Shown one piece after another: positions 1-10,400 of a stretch of DNA of 64,000 nucleotides (position 1 is the stretch's first letter; each line of letters opens with the position of its first letter). The notes under the pieces were generated by a model. That model was not told the DNA's origin. It did no database searches and saw nothing but the letters and a program-made list of their open reading frames with translations. The stretch is from Eustoma russellianum (taxonomy: Eukaryota > Streptophyta > Magnoliopsida > Gentianales > Gentianaceae). The translations under genes were made by a program, and so were the position numbers. The stretch is from positions 22,952,348 through 23,016,347 of the forward strand of contig AP025057.1 in NCBI GenBank assembly GCA_036186865.1, in the 5' to 3' direction.

Positions 1-8
1 GTGATCTC

Positions 9-164
9 TCAAGTTTCATTTTCAAATAGTTTTTGAAAAGCATTAAAGTATCTAATTTCATTTTCTTTCCCCATATTGAAAGGTTGTTGAGGAGGAAAGA
101 CTGAATGTGGTGTTTTATCAACTAAATTATAAACTGCCTGATTTAGATCATAACCTTCCCTCAT
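9..164 (-). pseudogene. Short reading frame beginning in the EPRV inverted-repeat arm
   Basis: A 51-codon frame starts with MREGYD and contains FPPQQPFNMG. It begins inside the repeat arm and runs out towards the window start. In the opposite arm the same start (4517) reads MREGYD and then stops after ten codons at 4547. The shared start suggests that the viral reading frame downstream of the non-coding region begins here. No domain is recognisable, so assignment to the virus rests only on position. Confidence 0.3.
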
Positions 165-341
165 TCATAATTAATCATCAGATCAAAATTTACTCTTTTT
201 TTTACCAATTATAAAATTTCAACAAGGTTAATTCACCAAACATTCCAGAAGGAATTAAGGGCAATTGTTATTACCCACTGACATACCCTTATTGATTATG
301 ATTGTTGATCATAAACAATATAAATAATTTAAACATATAAC
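148..341. repeat. Left arm of EPRV inverted repeat
   Basis: The reverse complement of this stretch matches 4341-4535 over about 195 bp with a scatter of substitutions. It is AT-rich, has many stops in the viral sense and lies between two viral frames, so it is probably part of the viral intergenic region. Confidence 0.8.
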
Positions 342-711
342 ATAGTTTAACATAGAATGATTAGCCTTCCATTTGGCTAAAATAAACTGAATAAAAGATA
401 AACAGAAAGAGAAGAAATAAAGACTAACTAGAAGAAAGGTTTCTGCAACTGTCTGCAGTCCAAGCAAAACACTTCTATTCACAAAATGCTTAGAAAAATA
501 TATATGATAGTCTCTCTCTCTAACCAACTTTATCCTATTTGCATACAATGATCTGCCTTTTATAGAAACAAAAGGTCGGATTTCAAAACAAACTTAAATC
601 TATAATATAACTTTAGTAGTAGACCTATAATATCAACCACTAAAGTAAAAAAGAAAATTCTGTAAATGGTGGACCAATATGTCTACCACATTTCACATAA
701 TTAGATTTTTT
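342..711. other. AT-rich non-coding stretch of EPRV
   Basis: Lies between the end of the coat-region-like frame (stop at 712-714 on the - strand) and the inverted-repeat arm. No convincing frame or motif is seen. It probably belongs to the viral intergenic region. Confidence 0.4.
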
Positions 712-1072
712 TTACAAAAGATCTTTCTTTGATTGCTTGATATCATCGAGCATTTTTTCTAACATATCATGAATATCCTCCTCATATGGATCCTGAGATT
801 CTCCTGGTTGGGCCTTTTTTTCCCTTTATTAGAACTGGTCATAGACACATCTGAAGCCGAATCATCTTCGGTTTGAAAAATATTCTTCAATATATCTTTC
901 TTTATTTTAGCCAAATAAGAAGATAATATTTGTTCTCTGCTAATGGAATCTTGTTCCTTAATCATCTTAATTTTCTGAGCAATATGCTGAAATGGACTAG
1001 GATAGTCCTGTTGTTGTTGCTGCTGAATTTGAACTTTATATTTTGCCAAAGTCTGATAAATTTGGTCTAATG
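712..1072 (-). pseudogene. EPRV coat-region-like protein, C-terminal part (partial copy B)
   Basis: The - strand frame repeats the C-terminal part of the protein at 2967-4182. It shares a glutamine run (QQQQQQ), then YPSPFQHIAQKIKMIK, then a Lys/Asp-rich tail. The main frame runs 759-1049. A frameshift near 800 leads into an acidic end (motif PYEED, then a Lys-rich run) that stops at 712-714. Its upstream half lies at 2809-2966, separated by LINE-a. The polyglutamine is coded by CAA/CAG repeats around 1007-1030. By position it is probably the region between the coat-like domain and the next viral frame. Its function is unknown. Confidence 0.6.
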
Positions 1073-1260
1073 TTTTTTAAATAAAGGAGCCCGAGTCTCC
1101 AATTCTATTATAGGAAAAACCCTCACTTATGGCGGAGGAATACTATTGTTACAAATAAAGTCAAAATAGAGCTGTATGTAACTACTTAAAGGCCGGTACA
1201 TATGGATCCATAGTATGAGATATGGAAAGGGGAAATGTTCAAATGTTGTATGATATGCCT

Positions 1261-1320
1261 CATTAAAATCTTGGCAAGAAAATCCATCCTTGTGGATAAA
1301 ATCTTGCACGAAAGGAAAAA
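1261..1320 (-). other. Conserved 3' UTR hairpin of LINE-a
   Basis: On the - strand the outer stem is GCAAG/CTTGC (1303-1307 with 1274-1278) and an inner stem ATCCA/TGGAT encloses a short loop. The same architecture with changed but still paired bases occurs in LINE-b to LINE-f. Confidence 0.6.
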
Positions 1321-1610
1321 ATTACATATTTACCACATTTGAAACATTTAGTACATAAAAAGAGGGCAGCCTTAGCGCAGTTGAACATTTCCATCCAATG
1401 GAAGTAGCGTAGTCGTCCATGATAATCCATGCAAAGACAAACAAATAGCCATCAGTAGTGGACATAGACCAAAAGCAGGGATACAGTGTGATAAGCCAAT
1501 AGCAAAAGATCATACCAAACCTACCTACAGCTCACAGGATGCAGGTAGAATGTCTAGAAGAGAGCCAATCCAGATGGAAGACAATGAGAAAACCCATAGT
1601 AAGACGCTGT

Positions 1611-2808
1611 TCAAGCATGCCGAAGATGTCCTGTAGTAAGATCAAGCCTGACGCAACTGCGGATCAATGGTGGAAGCATATGCCGCATATAATAACCCGT
1701 CGTAGGAATCAGCAATCCATGTTGCGCTAAGTAATGGGCCGCCATATTTGATTCCCGATAGACATGCTGAATGTCAAAATGCGTTTGCATCTGCAAAGAG
1801 CAGAGTAATCGAAGATGATAACTCTCGGAGGTAGTGCCATGATAAAGTGAATGGGTGAGCTGCAGACAATCAGTCTCTAGAATGACATGGCGATGCAGGC
1901 GTAGAAAGTATAACAAACCAAATAATGCTGCCTGCATTTCTACGATGTATGGAGTGCACGATGGTAATCAGAAAGAAATGGCGCCAACACATATTCCGAA
2001 ACGGTCTCTGAGAATGGCCCCTCCAGCTGCAAAAGTCCTCCTAACAGCTGCATCAATATTGAGTTTCATCCGACCGGGGGGAGGCACTAACCAACGGACA
2101 ACCAAGGGTCGCTTTCTACGTAGAGCAGGCAGAAAATGTAGATGCTGGACGGAGCTGAATCCCGAAGCTAGTTTTGATCCATCACGTGTTTTGCTCCATA
2201 AATAAATCTCAGAACGTATTACCGCAAAGAGAGACTCCATGGTACATCGGAGGTTATCACTATATACTAAAGATGCGTATGCCCGCCAGATATTAAAAAC
2301 AATGATGCCTGGAGTCACAATCCGCAAAATCCCTAGGAGCATGTTTGATGAGGCACAAAAACACCAAGATAATAGATAAGGCCACAAATGTGTGGCGTGG
2401 TGAAAATTACCAGGCAATACAACCGAAAAGAAAGTCCAGATTGGCCGAATAGAGTCACAATGCATGAAGATATGATCTACCTCTGCTGAGGCTATCTTAC
2501 AAACAGGACATTGCGTGGGCATAGATACCGTAAACTTACCATTGTAATCCTCAAACGGCAACGCTTTGTGATACACCCGCTAGAGAAAATTTTGAATAGT
2601 GGGGTGGTGATGCTTGTGCCAAATAAACTATGCCGAAAGAAGGGTGGGACAGGACATACGGAAAAGATCATATGCTGATCGCAAAGTGAATTCTCCTGAT
2701 GCTGTTGATGTCCAGTTTTGTTGCGCACCCTACAACTGACTATTTGCAGAACAAAAATCATGATAGTGACAAATAATCTTCCAAACAGGTGAGTCCAGAA
2801 GTCTTTGT
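1611..2808 (-). pseudogene. LINE-a ORF2 C-terminal remnant (zf-RVT and RNase H)
   Basis: The frame at 1968-2576 shows a zinc-binding CPVC...DHIFMHC region typical of zf-RVT, then linker motifs (PGIIVFNIWRAYASL) and the start of RNase H (KLNIDAAV, first catalytic Asp). A frameshift between 1937 and 1968 leads into the rest of RNase H (1611-1937): ETDC and RESNMAAHYLAQHG supply the later acidic and His positions. It is closely similar to the same region of LINE-c. Upstream of 2576 the sequence is frameshifted. LINE ORF2 proteins carry out target-primed reverse transcription; this one cannot, since EN and RT are absent. Confidence 0.8.
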
Positions 2809-2966
2809 TGTCCTTACCAATCGTGAATCTCTATTTCCATATCAAGGGATTCCAAATTCCATGAAGAAGTATGATGTATTCAATCCTTTAACCAATCTGT
2901 TTTCATGTTGTGCCTCTATTAGGACTGGTGAAATCTCAATCTATTGTATATAAACCTTTATATGGT
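2809..2966 (-). pseudogene. EPRV coat-region-like protein, upstream part of partial copy B
   Basis: This matches 3283-3430 on the same strand. It contains AQHENRLVKG-like and YFFMEFGIPW-like sequence followed by breaks. It is fused directly to the end of copy A at about 2966, where the acidic protein tail runs into EPYKGLY. Copies A and B therefore form a partial tandem duplication. LINE-a separates this piece from 712-1072. Confidence 0.6.
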
Positions 2967-4182
2967 TCTTGTTTAAAAATATTCTTCAACAAATCTTTCT
3001 TGATTTCAGGTAAATAAGAAGATAATATTTCTTCTCTGCTAATGGAATCTTGTCCCTTAATCATCTTAATTTTCTGAGCAATATGCTGAAATGGACTAGG
3101 ATAGTCCCGTTGTTGCTGCTGCTGAATTTGAACTTTATATTTGGCCAAAGTGTGATAAATTTGGTCTAACGTTTGTTGTCCTTCAAGGATGCCTTGGTCG
3201 TTTTTCAACAACATTTTCTTCCAAAATTTTGTAAAGAAAATCCAATTTAAAGACGGAATGTTTTGAGTTGTAGTACCAATCGTTAATCCCCATTTCCATA
3301 TCCAAGGGATTCCAAATTCCATGAAGAAGTATAATGTATTCATTCCTTTAACAAGTCTATTTTCATGTTGTGCCTCTATTAAGTCGTGTGAAATCTCAAC
3401 CCATTGAGCATATAAACCTCTATATGGTTCTGGCAAAATATCAATAGAGGGTCCATACGAAGCTCATCATTTGTAAAACTAGTTTGGAATTTCCTGTGTA
3501 AACATGTCAGGACATAACCTGAAGAACCAACAACGTTTATGTTTTGGGTTTTCATATAAGGAAAGCTTATGGAATGCATCCACATAATCGCAATAATTAT
3601 ATTTTATTGGAATTTTTCCCTCTTGGTAGATGAATTCTTTTTCCTTAAGGGCAGAGAAACCCCAGGATTCATTGGTTATTACCTGCTTGATAACCACCTT
3701 GCGAAAACTATAAACTTGAGAATTACCAGTCGTAAAATGATTGAACTCACAAGATCCTGTAACCTTTAGAATTGCCTCATAGTAATTTCTTTGTTTGTAA
3801 GAATGAGCAGTGTATGACAATGTATCCAAATATCTTTGCATTATTTCCATGGTTGACCTTTCCATTTAAGATCATTAATTTCCAGGTATATTATTAATTC
3901 CTGGTGATCATTTATTTCATAAAGATCTTCTTCAATTTCTTTAGATACCACTTTCGCATACGAAGTAACATCATCCTCTTGTTTCTTGGCTGCTTTAAAA
4001 GCTAAAAACTCTTGATATAACTTATCATCCTTTTGGGTATTTCCTGATGATGAGGATGCAATATTTGCACTAATCAATTTTTGATGACCAATTTGACCTA
4101 TTGTTTTACCACCCCTTCCTCTATAAGAGAAGGTTCCTCTGTCCCTTTGGGACATACCTGCATAAAAGATATCACTCATCAA
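2967..4182 (-). pseudogene. EPRV coat-region-like protein (copy A)
   Basis: Three frames in order. 3841-4182 has an RG-rich start (RGRGGK) and a Lys/Glu-rich segment. 3479-3865 contains TGSCEFNHF, WGFSALKEKEF and YNYCDYVDAFHK. 2936-3436 contains LPEPYRGLYAQWVEIS, GIPWIWKWGLTIG, FFTKFWKKML and the polyglutamine region. Such Trp-rich segments are found in a protein encoded upstream of the polymerase in plant pararetroviruses, and I place it there by recollection of family motifs. A frameshift near 3855 and three stops packed around 3450-3480 kill the frame. The start at 4182 (MMSDIFYAG) is only the first Met of the open stretch. Function in capsid formation or cell-to-cell movement is not established here. 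Confidence 0.65.
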
Positions 4183-4224
4183 GATATTATCTAGTTAAAA
4201 AATTAGGAAGACTATTATCTACTC

Positions 4225-4335
4225 TTTTTTTGTATAGTATATCAAAATCAAAAGTTCTTAATAAGGACTGATTGTCAAGCTGCAAAATATATGTTTCATA
4301 AAGATTTCAAGCATGATGTTTCTAAGTAAATGTCA
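4225..4335 (+). pseudogene. EPRV polymerase: RNase H fragment
   Basis: A + strand frame reads KFLIRTDCQAAKYMF, which fits the RNase H block around a catalytic Asp (RTDCQA) in caulimovirid polymerases. Only about 30 codons are present. It lies head to head with the coat-region-like frame and just before the right inverted-repeat arm, so the viral order here is polymerase end then non-coding region, as expected on a circular viral map. Confidence 0.55.
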
Positions 4336-4340
4336 TATAT

Positions 4341-4535
4341 GTTATATGTTAAATTATTTATACTATTTATGATCAACAATCATAATCAATAAGGGTATGC
4401 GAGGGGGTAATAACAACTGCCCTTAATTCCTACTGGAATGTATGGTGAATTAACCTTGTTTGATATTTTATAACTGTTAAACAAAGAGTAAATTTTGATC
4501 TGATGATTAACTATGAATGAGGGAAGGTTATGATG
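4341..4535. repeat. Right arm of EPRV inverted repeat
   Basis: Reverse complement of 148-341. Includes the short frame starting MREGYD at 4517. Matching stops abruptly after about 4535, where the two copies diverge. Confidence 0.8.
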
Positions 4536-4805
4536 TAACTCAGGCTTAGGTTATTGTGGGGATCGATTTTGCAGTTCCCGAATTAGCCGATGAAAAATCA
4601 AAAAAGGCATGAAAAAGGGCTTGGCTGCGTACTGATCACATAATAGTCTGATTGCCAGATTTAGTTCATGTAAAAAATTAAATCCTTTGACCCTTATAGT
4701 TAAGAAATCAGAATCTAAGTTTATTCTGAAATTGTTTTATTACTGATTTTTATAGTATTGTTTATTGTTCTATTTTTTGTTTATTGTTTTGTTTTTTATT
4801 GATGA
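4536..4805. other. Unassigned AT-rich stretch between EPRV fragments
   Basis: No frame or motif recognised. Sequence from about 4735 is rich in TTTATTG runs. It could be viral sequence with an internal deletion. Confidence 0.3.
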
Positions 4806-5766
4806 AAAATTACAAAATCCTAAATTACAGGATAAGATTAAATTACTTCAGAATGAATTTTCATTTGATATATGCAGTGATCATCCTAATGCATTTTGGG
4901 ATAGAAAAAACATATAGTGTCTCTTCCATATGAAGAAGATTTTAATGAGAAAAATATTCCCACCAAAGCTAGGCCTTGTCAAATGAACTCTAAATATCTA
5001 GAGTTATGTAAAAAGGAAATTACATCAGACAAAAAATTAGTTAAACCAAGTAAATATTCTTGGTCTTGTACTGCGTTTTATGTCAATAAACATTTTGAGC
5101 AGGAAAGAGGTTTACCAAGACTAGTCATAAATTATAAACCATTAAATAAAGTTTTAAAATGGATAAGGCATCCTATACCTAAAAAAAATATTTGTTAGAT
5201 AGATTATATGATGCTTTGATATTCTCAAAGTTTGATTTAAAATCAGGATACAGGCAAATTCAAATAAAGGAATCAGATAGATACAAAACTGCATTTACAG
5301 TACCAATAGGACATTATGAATGGAATGTTATGCCTTTTAGTTTGAAAAATGCTCCTTCTGAATTTCAGAATATCATAAATGATATCTTTATTCTTTATAG
5401 TGAATTTATTATTGTTTACATTGATGATATACTAATATTTTCTAAAACGATTGAGATGCATTTTAAACGCCTCAATATTTTTAAGAAAATCATAATTCAA
5501 AATGGCTTAGTAATATCTAGACCAAAAATGACGTTATTCCAAAGTAAAATTAGAGTTTTAGGACATAATATAGAAAAAGAAAAAATAATTTCTATAAATA
5601 GAAGTATAGAATTTGCTTCTAAATTTCCTGATGAAATAGACAAAATCCAATTATAAAGGTTTTTACGGAGCTTAGGTTATATTTCTCCCTATTATAAAGG
5701 TTTATCAAAAGATACCGCTATCCTATATGATAGATTAAAAAAGAAGGTGATACCGTGGACAAATGC
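4806..5766 (+). pseudogene. EPRV reverse transcriptase
   Basis: Visible in order: a block before the polymerase fingers (4806-4915), a frameshift at about 4905-4917, then 4917-5198 with PYEEDF, WSCTAFYVNKH and RLVINYKPLN. After a stop near 5198 come FSKFDLKSGYRQIQ (first catalytic Asp), YKTAFTVPIGHYEWNVMPF, and VYIDDILIFS, the YIDD box, near 5420-5450. The end (5656-5760) carries LRSLGYISPYYKGL and the segment that joins RT to RNase H, then breaks off at the CA microsatellite. The catalytic residues are present, but the frameshift, stops and truncation make it non-functional. The family assignment to Caulimoviridae is firm. Confidence 0.85.
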
Positions 5767-5786
5767 TCACACACACACACGCAGAT

Positions 5787-5851
<65 letters not shown>

Positions 5852-5913
5852 AATATATAAATAAATATATATATATATATATAATATATAATGCATGCGT
5901 GTATATATATATA
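5767..5913. repeat. Compound (CA)n / (TA)n microsatellite
   Basis: CA repeats with small interruptions run 5767-5840, followed by TA-rich repeats to about 5913. It lies exactly between the broken pararetrovirus RT and the GC-rich 5' end of LINE-b. Confidence 0.95.
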
Positions 5914-5919
5914 AGTTTC

Positions 5920-6072
5920 CTCCATGCCGCCTTCTTGCGGCTCTTCGCCGTATGGCGGCGTAGCCGCGGCCGCGGCCGCGGCCAAACCTCTGCAACCCAT
6001 CTTCTTACCTCTTCCTTTCTCTCCTTGATCTTTCTCTGCTTCTTTTCTGGCGACAATTTCATTATTACCATC
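5920..6072 (+). promoter_or_regulatory. GC-rich 5' UTR / candidate internal promoter of LINE-b
   Basis: Abruptly GC-rich for this AT-rich window, with a GCCGCGGCCGCGGCCGCGGC run around 5962-5982 and a pyrimidine-rich leader before the ORF1 ATG at 6073. L1-type LINEs carry an internal promoter in the 5' UTR; the role here is inferred from position and composition. Confidence 0.4.
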
Positions 6073-7400
6073 ATGGTTCAGGATTCAACGATTAACCCTA
6101 CTCATCCGCCATCTACTACATCGGTGCCGCCACGCTCTTTTGCGTAGTTGTTTACGCATCCTTCGACAAGCATGGCACCCAAACCAATCCAAAAATATAA
6201 GGGAGGTCTAATGATCTCATTTTACGGAGGAGGAAATACAATCATTAGCGGCCCCTTATCGCTTTACATTGGTTGGAACGTTTTGGTATGACTGTCCGCG
6301 ACTTGCTACGGTCAGCTCTTCTATAGATCGCATTGGATTTGCGAGTACTGTAAAGGTTGGCCTTTTGGACGCAAACCATGTTCTTCTCCACTTTGATCAA
6401 GAACAGGACTATATTCGCTTCTTTTCGCGTCGAAGTTGGATGATATCGGGCAGAAATATGCGTATTACCAAGTGGACGCCGAATTATGATCCGGCTGTAG
6501 AAGTGCCAATTGTTCCAATCTGGGTATCTTTTCTGGGACTCCCGGTTCACTTTCACAATAAAGATGCCCTTTTTTAGATTGCGCAAATGCCAGGGACACC
6601 TCTGAAACTTGACGCTGCAACCACAACAGCTAATCGACCGTCAGTGGCACACATGTGCATTGAACTGGATGTATCAAAATATCTGCCTCAGCGTGTTCAT
6701 ATTCAAGCACCAATGTGGATTATCATGCAAAACGTGATATATGAATACCTGCCACCCTATTGTGCCACTTGCTTCAGATTAGGGCATATTTCAACCAACT
6801 GTGGCAAATCAGATTCCACGATGGCTGAGCAGGAACCCATACCTGCCCGTGATAACAAGGATAATAGAGAGAAGAAGCATGTTGCCAAGGAGAAAAGCCA
6901 ACGATGGACTCCAAAAAAACACCTCTGGACACTATGCTGAATGAAACTCAACCTATCCCACAAACATAGCAGATTGCCACACCAACTGATCAGCCCTCTC
7001 TACGTCGGGGTCTGACGTCCTCTCCTGATCTAGGGCCATCTGAAGCAAATCTGACATACAGGAGGTTTCTCGCTTACGTGGAAATGATGATTGTATGATA
7101 GGTGATCTCAATGTGCATGTTACAGACACATCTCACTCGGATAGTGAACTGGCAATGCCACTGGATGTTAATTGTCTAGATGAACATGATCGACATCTTT
7201 ATACACAACTAACTAATCTAATGGAGGCAACATATTTGGATGTTAATAACTCAGAGACTGGCACTGAAGTCTCTACAATTCCTCAACAAACAGTCCCACG
7301 ATTGCCACGTCGCTCACAACAGCCAGCTCCTACTTCGCCTCGACTCACCAGGTTAAGAGCAGCACATCTCTCTAACGCTTTTGAAGCTTTGTCTCAATGA
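6073..7400 (+). pseudogene. LINE-b ORF1 protein (DUF4283 and CCHC zinc knuckle)
   Basis: The ATG at 6073 starts MVQDSTINPTHPP, followed by an in-frame TAG at 6145 and further breaks to 6269. The DUF4283 domain is clear from 6269 to 6577 (WYDCPRLATV, VGLLDANHVLLHF, PIVPIWVSFLGLPVHF). One TAG (6575) separates it from 6587-6940, where SVAHMCIELDVSKYLP leads to the zinc knuckle C-ATCFRLGHISTNC (CX2CX4HX4C). The frame shifts at about 6940 and the C-terminal part (7095-7400) ends in a Pro/Arg-rich stretch. ORF1 proteins of plant LINEs are nucleic-acid-binding partners of the LINE RNA. The ORF1 stop TGA overlaps the ORF2 ATG as ATGA at 7397-7400. Confidence 0.85.
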
Positions 7401-10400
7401 AGATACTTGTTTGGAACATTCGTGGTATCAAAACCTCGATCAATCGATTGGTCTACCTTATCCGCAAACACAATTTGCATATATTAATCGTTATAGAACC
7501 AAAAGCTCATTTGTCTTTATTGTTGTCGTATCAACTTAAGGTGGGTTTCTCAAATTCTTCATCTGTATGTAACAATCATATCTGGTTCTTTTGGAAGGAC
7601 TTTGGAAAATGAGAGAACCGGAATGCAAAATCATTCTGTTAAATATCGATGGCTAGCATCAGGAGAGCAGTTTTGGCTAACAGCTGTTTATGACATGCAC
7701 ACATTGTTGGCCAGAAGGCCTCTTTGGGCAGACTTACAACTTTTTCATTCTTCTTTGGATTTACCATGGCTGCTGGGTGGTGATTTTAATACTTTTCGTA
7801 CATTGGATGAACATCGTGGCAGATCATCACCTACACTACACACGCTGCAAGAATTTAATGACTGTATACAAACATGTGATTTACAAGAAATTCCATTTCA
7901 AGGATCATTATTTACTTGGTGCGACAGCAGGGGTTAGGTCGAGTATGGCGTCGGCTTGATCGCTTCTTGTGTTCGTCGACATTTTCTGACATATTTCCAG
8001 TTCAACAGGTTTGTCATCTTACTCGGGCAACATCTGATCATGCACCTTAATTATTGACATGTGATTCTTTGGACAACAATCGGGGTCCAGGCGCATTTAG
8101 ATATCTTGATGTTTGGCAGTCACACTAAGATTTCGACGCTTTTGTTATACATCACTGGAATTCATTTCCTACGGTAGGGGGTATGTGGGGATTCGTAGAT
8201 AAGCTGCGTCGTCTACAGAAGGAACTTAAGAGATGGAATAAGGAGGTATTTGGCAATATATTTGATGCGGTAGTAGAAGCAGAAAAGCAAGTCCTTATTT
8301 GTGAAAAGGCCTTCGACTTAGACGCCACAGATTTGAATAGGGCCCGATATCATCAGAGTATGGCAGAACTTCAACTTAAGCAAAAAGCGCCTTTCTCTAC
8401 TGGAAACAAAAGGCCAACGTTAAATGGATTAAGGACGGCGATGGTAACACTGTATTTTATCATAGTATAGTGAAAGATAAACGGCGAAAGCAAGCCATTT
8501 GCCGAATCCAACGACCGGATGGTAGTGGATGCTTACAAAGCGCAGAAATTGAAATGGAAGCTGTTCGCTATTTCTCGAATCTTTTCACAGCTAAGCCAGT
8601 GGATGATTGCGATGCCATTTTGCAGCACATTCCAGTATTACTGACAGCAGAGGACAATGATTTACTACAAGGAATTCCATTGTTGCAAGAAATCAAACAA
8701 ACTGTATGGGATCTTAGTCCCACTAGTGCGGTTGGCCCAGACGGCTTTCCAGGAAGTTTTTACAGACACTTATGGGGGTCATTCAATCGGATGTTCTCAA
8801 AGCGGTTCAAGAATTTTATCTGGGTATACGAGTTCCACAACGGGTGGCAGCAACAACGGTCGTTCTCATTCCCAAAATCTCAAATCCTCAGACATTTGCG
8901 GATTTTCGCCCTATTTGTTTGACAAATTTTATCTCCAAAGTCATCACACGATTGTTCTCTTCTCGATTGAACAAATTGCTACCTAAAATTATCTCGCTGG
9001 AACAAGCAGGCTTCTTGAGTGGTAGGGGTATTACAGAACAGATCTTTTTAGCTCAAGAAATGGTTCATATTATTGACAAACGACCACGAGGAGGTCATGT
9101 CATGGTTAAACTTGACATGGACAAAGCTTTTGATAGGGTAAGTTGGAATTATCTTGATCTAATGCTACAACGCATGGGTTTTACATCAAGAATAGTTCGA
9201 ATCTTGCTTAATAATTTACAATCCACACGTTGTTCCATTCGTATCAACGGCAAGCAATCTACTTTCTTCCCCATCAAACGCGGCGTCAAACAGGGAGATC
9301 CTTTATCGCCGTTGTTATTTATCATTTCTTCTGAGGGATTCTTCTGTGGGCTAAAAGCATTGATGTCGTCTGGTACAATAAAAGGATTTGTTGCAGGACG
9401 CGTGCCAAGTATATCCTATTTGGGATTTGTAGATGCCTTGTTAGTTTTCTTAAATGGTTCTTCATGTATCCTCGGAAAATTTCATAATTTTTTGACAGCA
9501 TATCAGCGAGCGTCAGGTCAATTGGTAAATTATCATAAAAGCCAAGTTGTGTAGGAGTAGGAGTCAACGGACAATCTGCATCTTCGGTATTGGGAATGAG
9601 ACTAGCGTCACTACCAATAAAGTATCTTGGTTCCTTTCTATATGAGGGTGTAAACAGGTCCAGGTATTGTTCTTCTCTTATCAATCATTTTGAGGCTAAA
9701 CTAACTTCTTGGTCCAATAAACTGCTGTCGATGGCTGGTCGGTTGGTGCTGTTGAAGCATGTTTTGAATACAATGCCAATGCATATTACCGCCAGCTCTC
9801 GCTTACCAAAGAGCGTTATCGATATCTTGCATTGCAAAGTGGCATCTTTTCTCAAGAAAGACAGGTACCATTGGAAATCATGGTCTTCTATTTGCTGCTC
9901 AGCAAAGGATGGTGGACTTGATGTTAGAAAACTTTTGCATGTTCAGAAAACATATGACTGTCAATTGTGGTGGAAGTATCACCATTCTGACACACTATGG
10001 GCTGAGTTTTGTAAACGCAAATACAGTAATCGACATTTCATTGTATTCTCACATTTATGATTCACCCATCTGGAAACGCATTTGTCACATCAATGACTTT
10101 ATGGAACTACATATTCAACGATCGCCGCATTTCATTCAATGGTTACCGGACACAAATGGCAATTTTCTATAAGGTCAGCATATAAAATCATCAGCATAAC
10201 AGGAAACCATTGACTTGAGACTAGATATATTTGGTGGAAGCAATTCCCTCCTGCATTACAGCTCTTCCTATGGAGGCTATGGAATAGAGCTTTGCCCATG
10301 GTTGATCAATTACGAGCTTGGCTCACAATACTTCCATCACAATGTGCATTTTGTGGATTGCACTCTGATTTCCAAGATCATGTTTTCCTCAATTGTCCGC

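Larger units (their letters stand above)
1079..2808 (-). mobile_element. LINE-a: 5'-truncated L1-type LINE inserted in EPRV copy B
   Basis: The 3' end lies at low coordinates: a short poly-T (1073-1078), the family tail CCTCCGCCATAAGTGAGG (complement at 1121-1138) and the 3' UTR hairpin (1261-1320). Coding sequence for the end of the zinc finger and the RNase H domain follows from 1608 upward. The 5' end is truncated at about 2808. EPRV sequence resumes on both sides, but about 110 bp of the virus present in copy A is missing at the insertion, so no clean target duplication is seen. Confidence 0.8.
1..5766. other. Endogenous pararetrovirus block (Caulimoviridae-like), rearranged
   Basis: This block holds fragments of a plant pararetrovirus in both orientations. 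The - strand part (about 712-4182) carries a coat-region-like frame, present as one fuller copy and one partial tandem copy. The + strand part (about 4225-5766) carries an RNase H fragment, a non-coding arm and a reverse transcriptase. The halves are joined by an inverted repeat (148-341 / 4341-4535). The virus family is recognised from the RT (YIDD box and surrounding motifs) and the IPWIWKW-containing protein. All frames are broken, so this is a fossil. The right edge runs into a CA/TA microsatellite. The genus (petuvirus, florendovirus or other) cannot be fixed from what I can see. Confidence 0.8.

Noticed and set aside
309..548. 79-codon frame on the - strand near the window start
   Set aside because: Low-complexity, AT-rich translation without any motif, lying in the probable viral intergenic region.
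4917..5656. A working viral polymerase gene
   Set aside because: Frameshift at the start, a stop near 5198 and truncation at the microsatellite; no protease or complete RNase H nearby.
5718..6147. Several overlapping open frames across the CA/TA array
   Set aside because: They translate dinucleotide repeats (runs of HT, YI, VC) and arise because such repeats lack stops in some frames.
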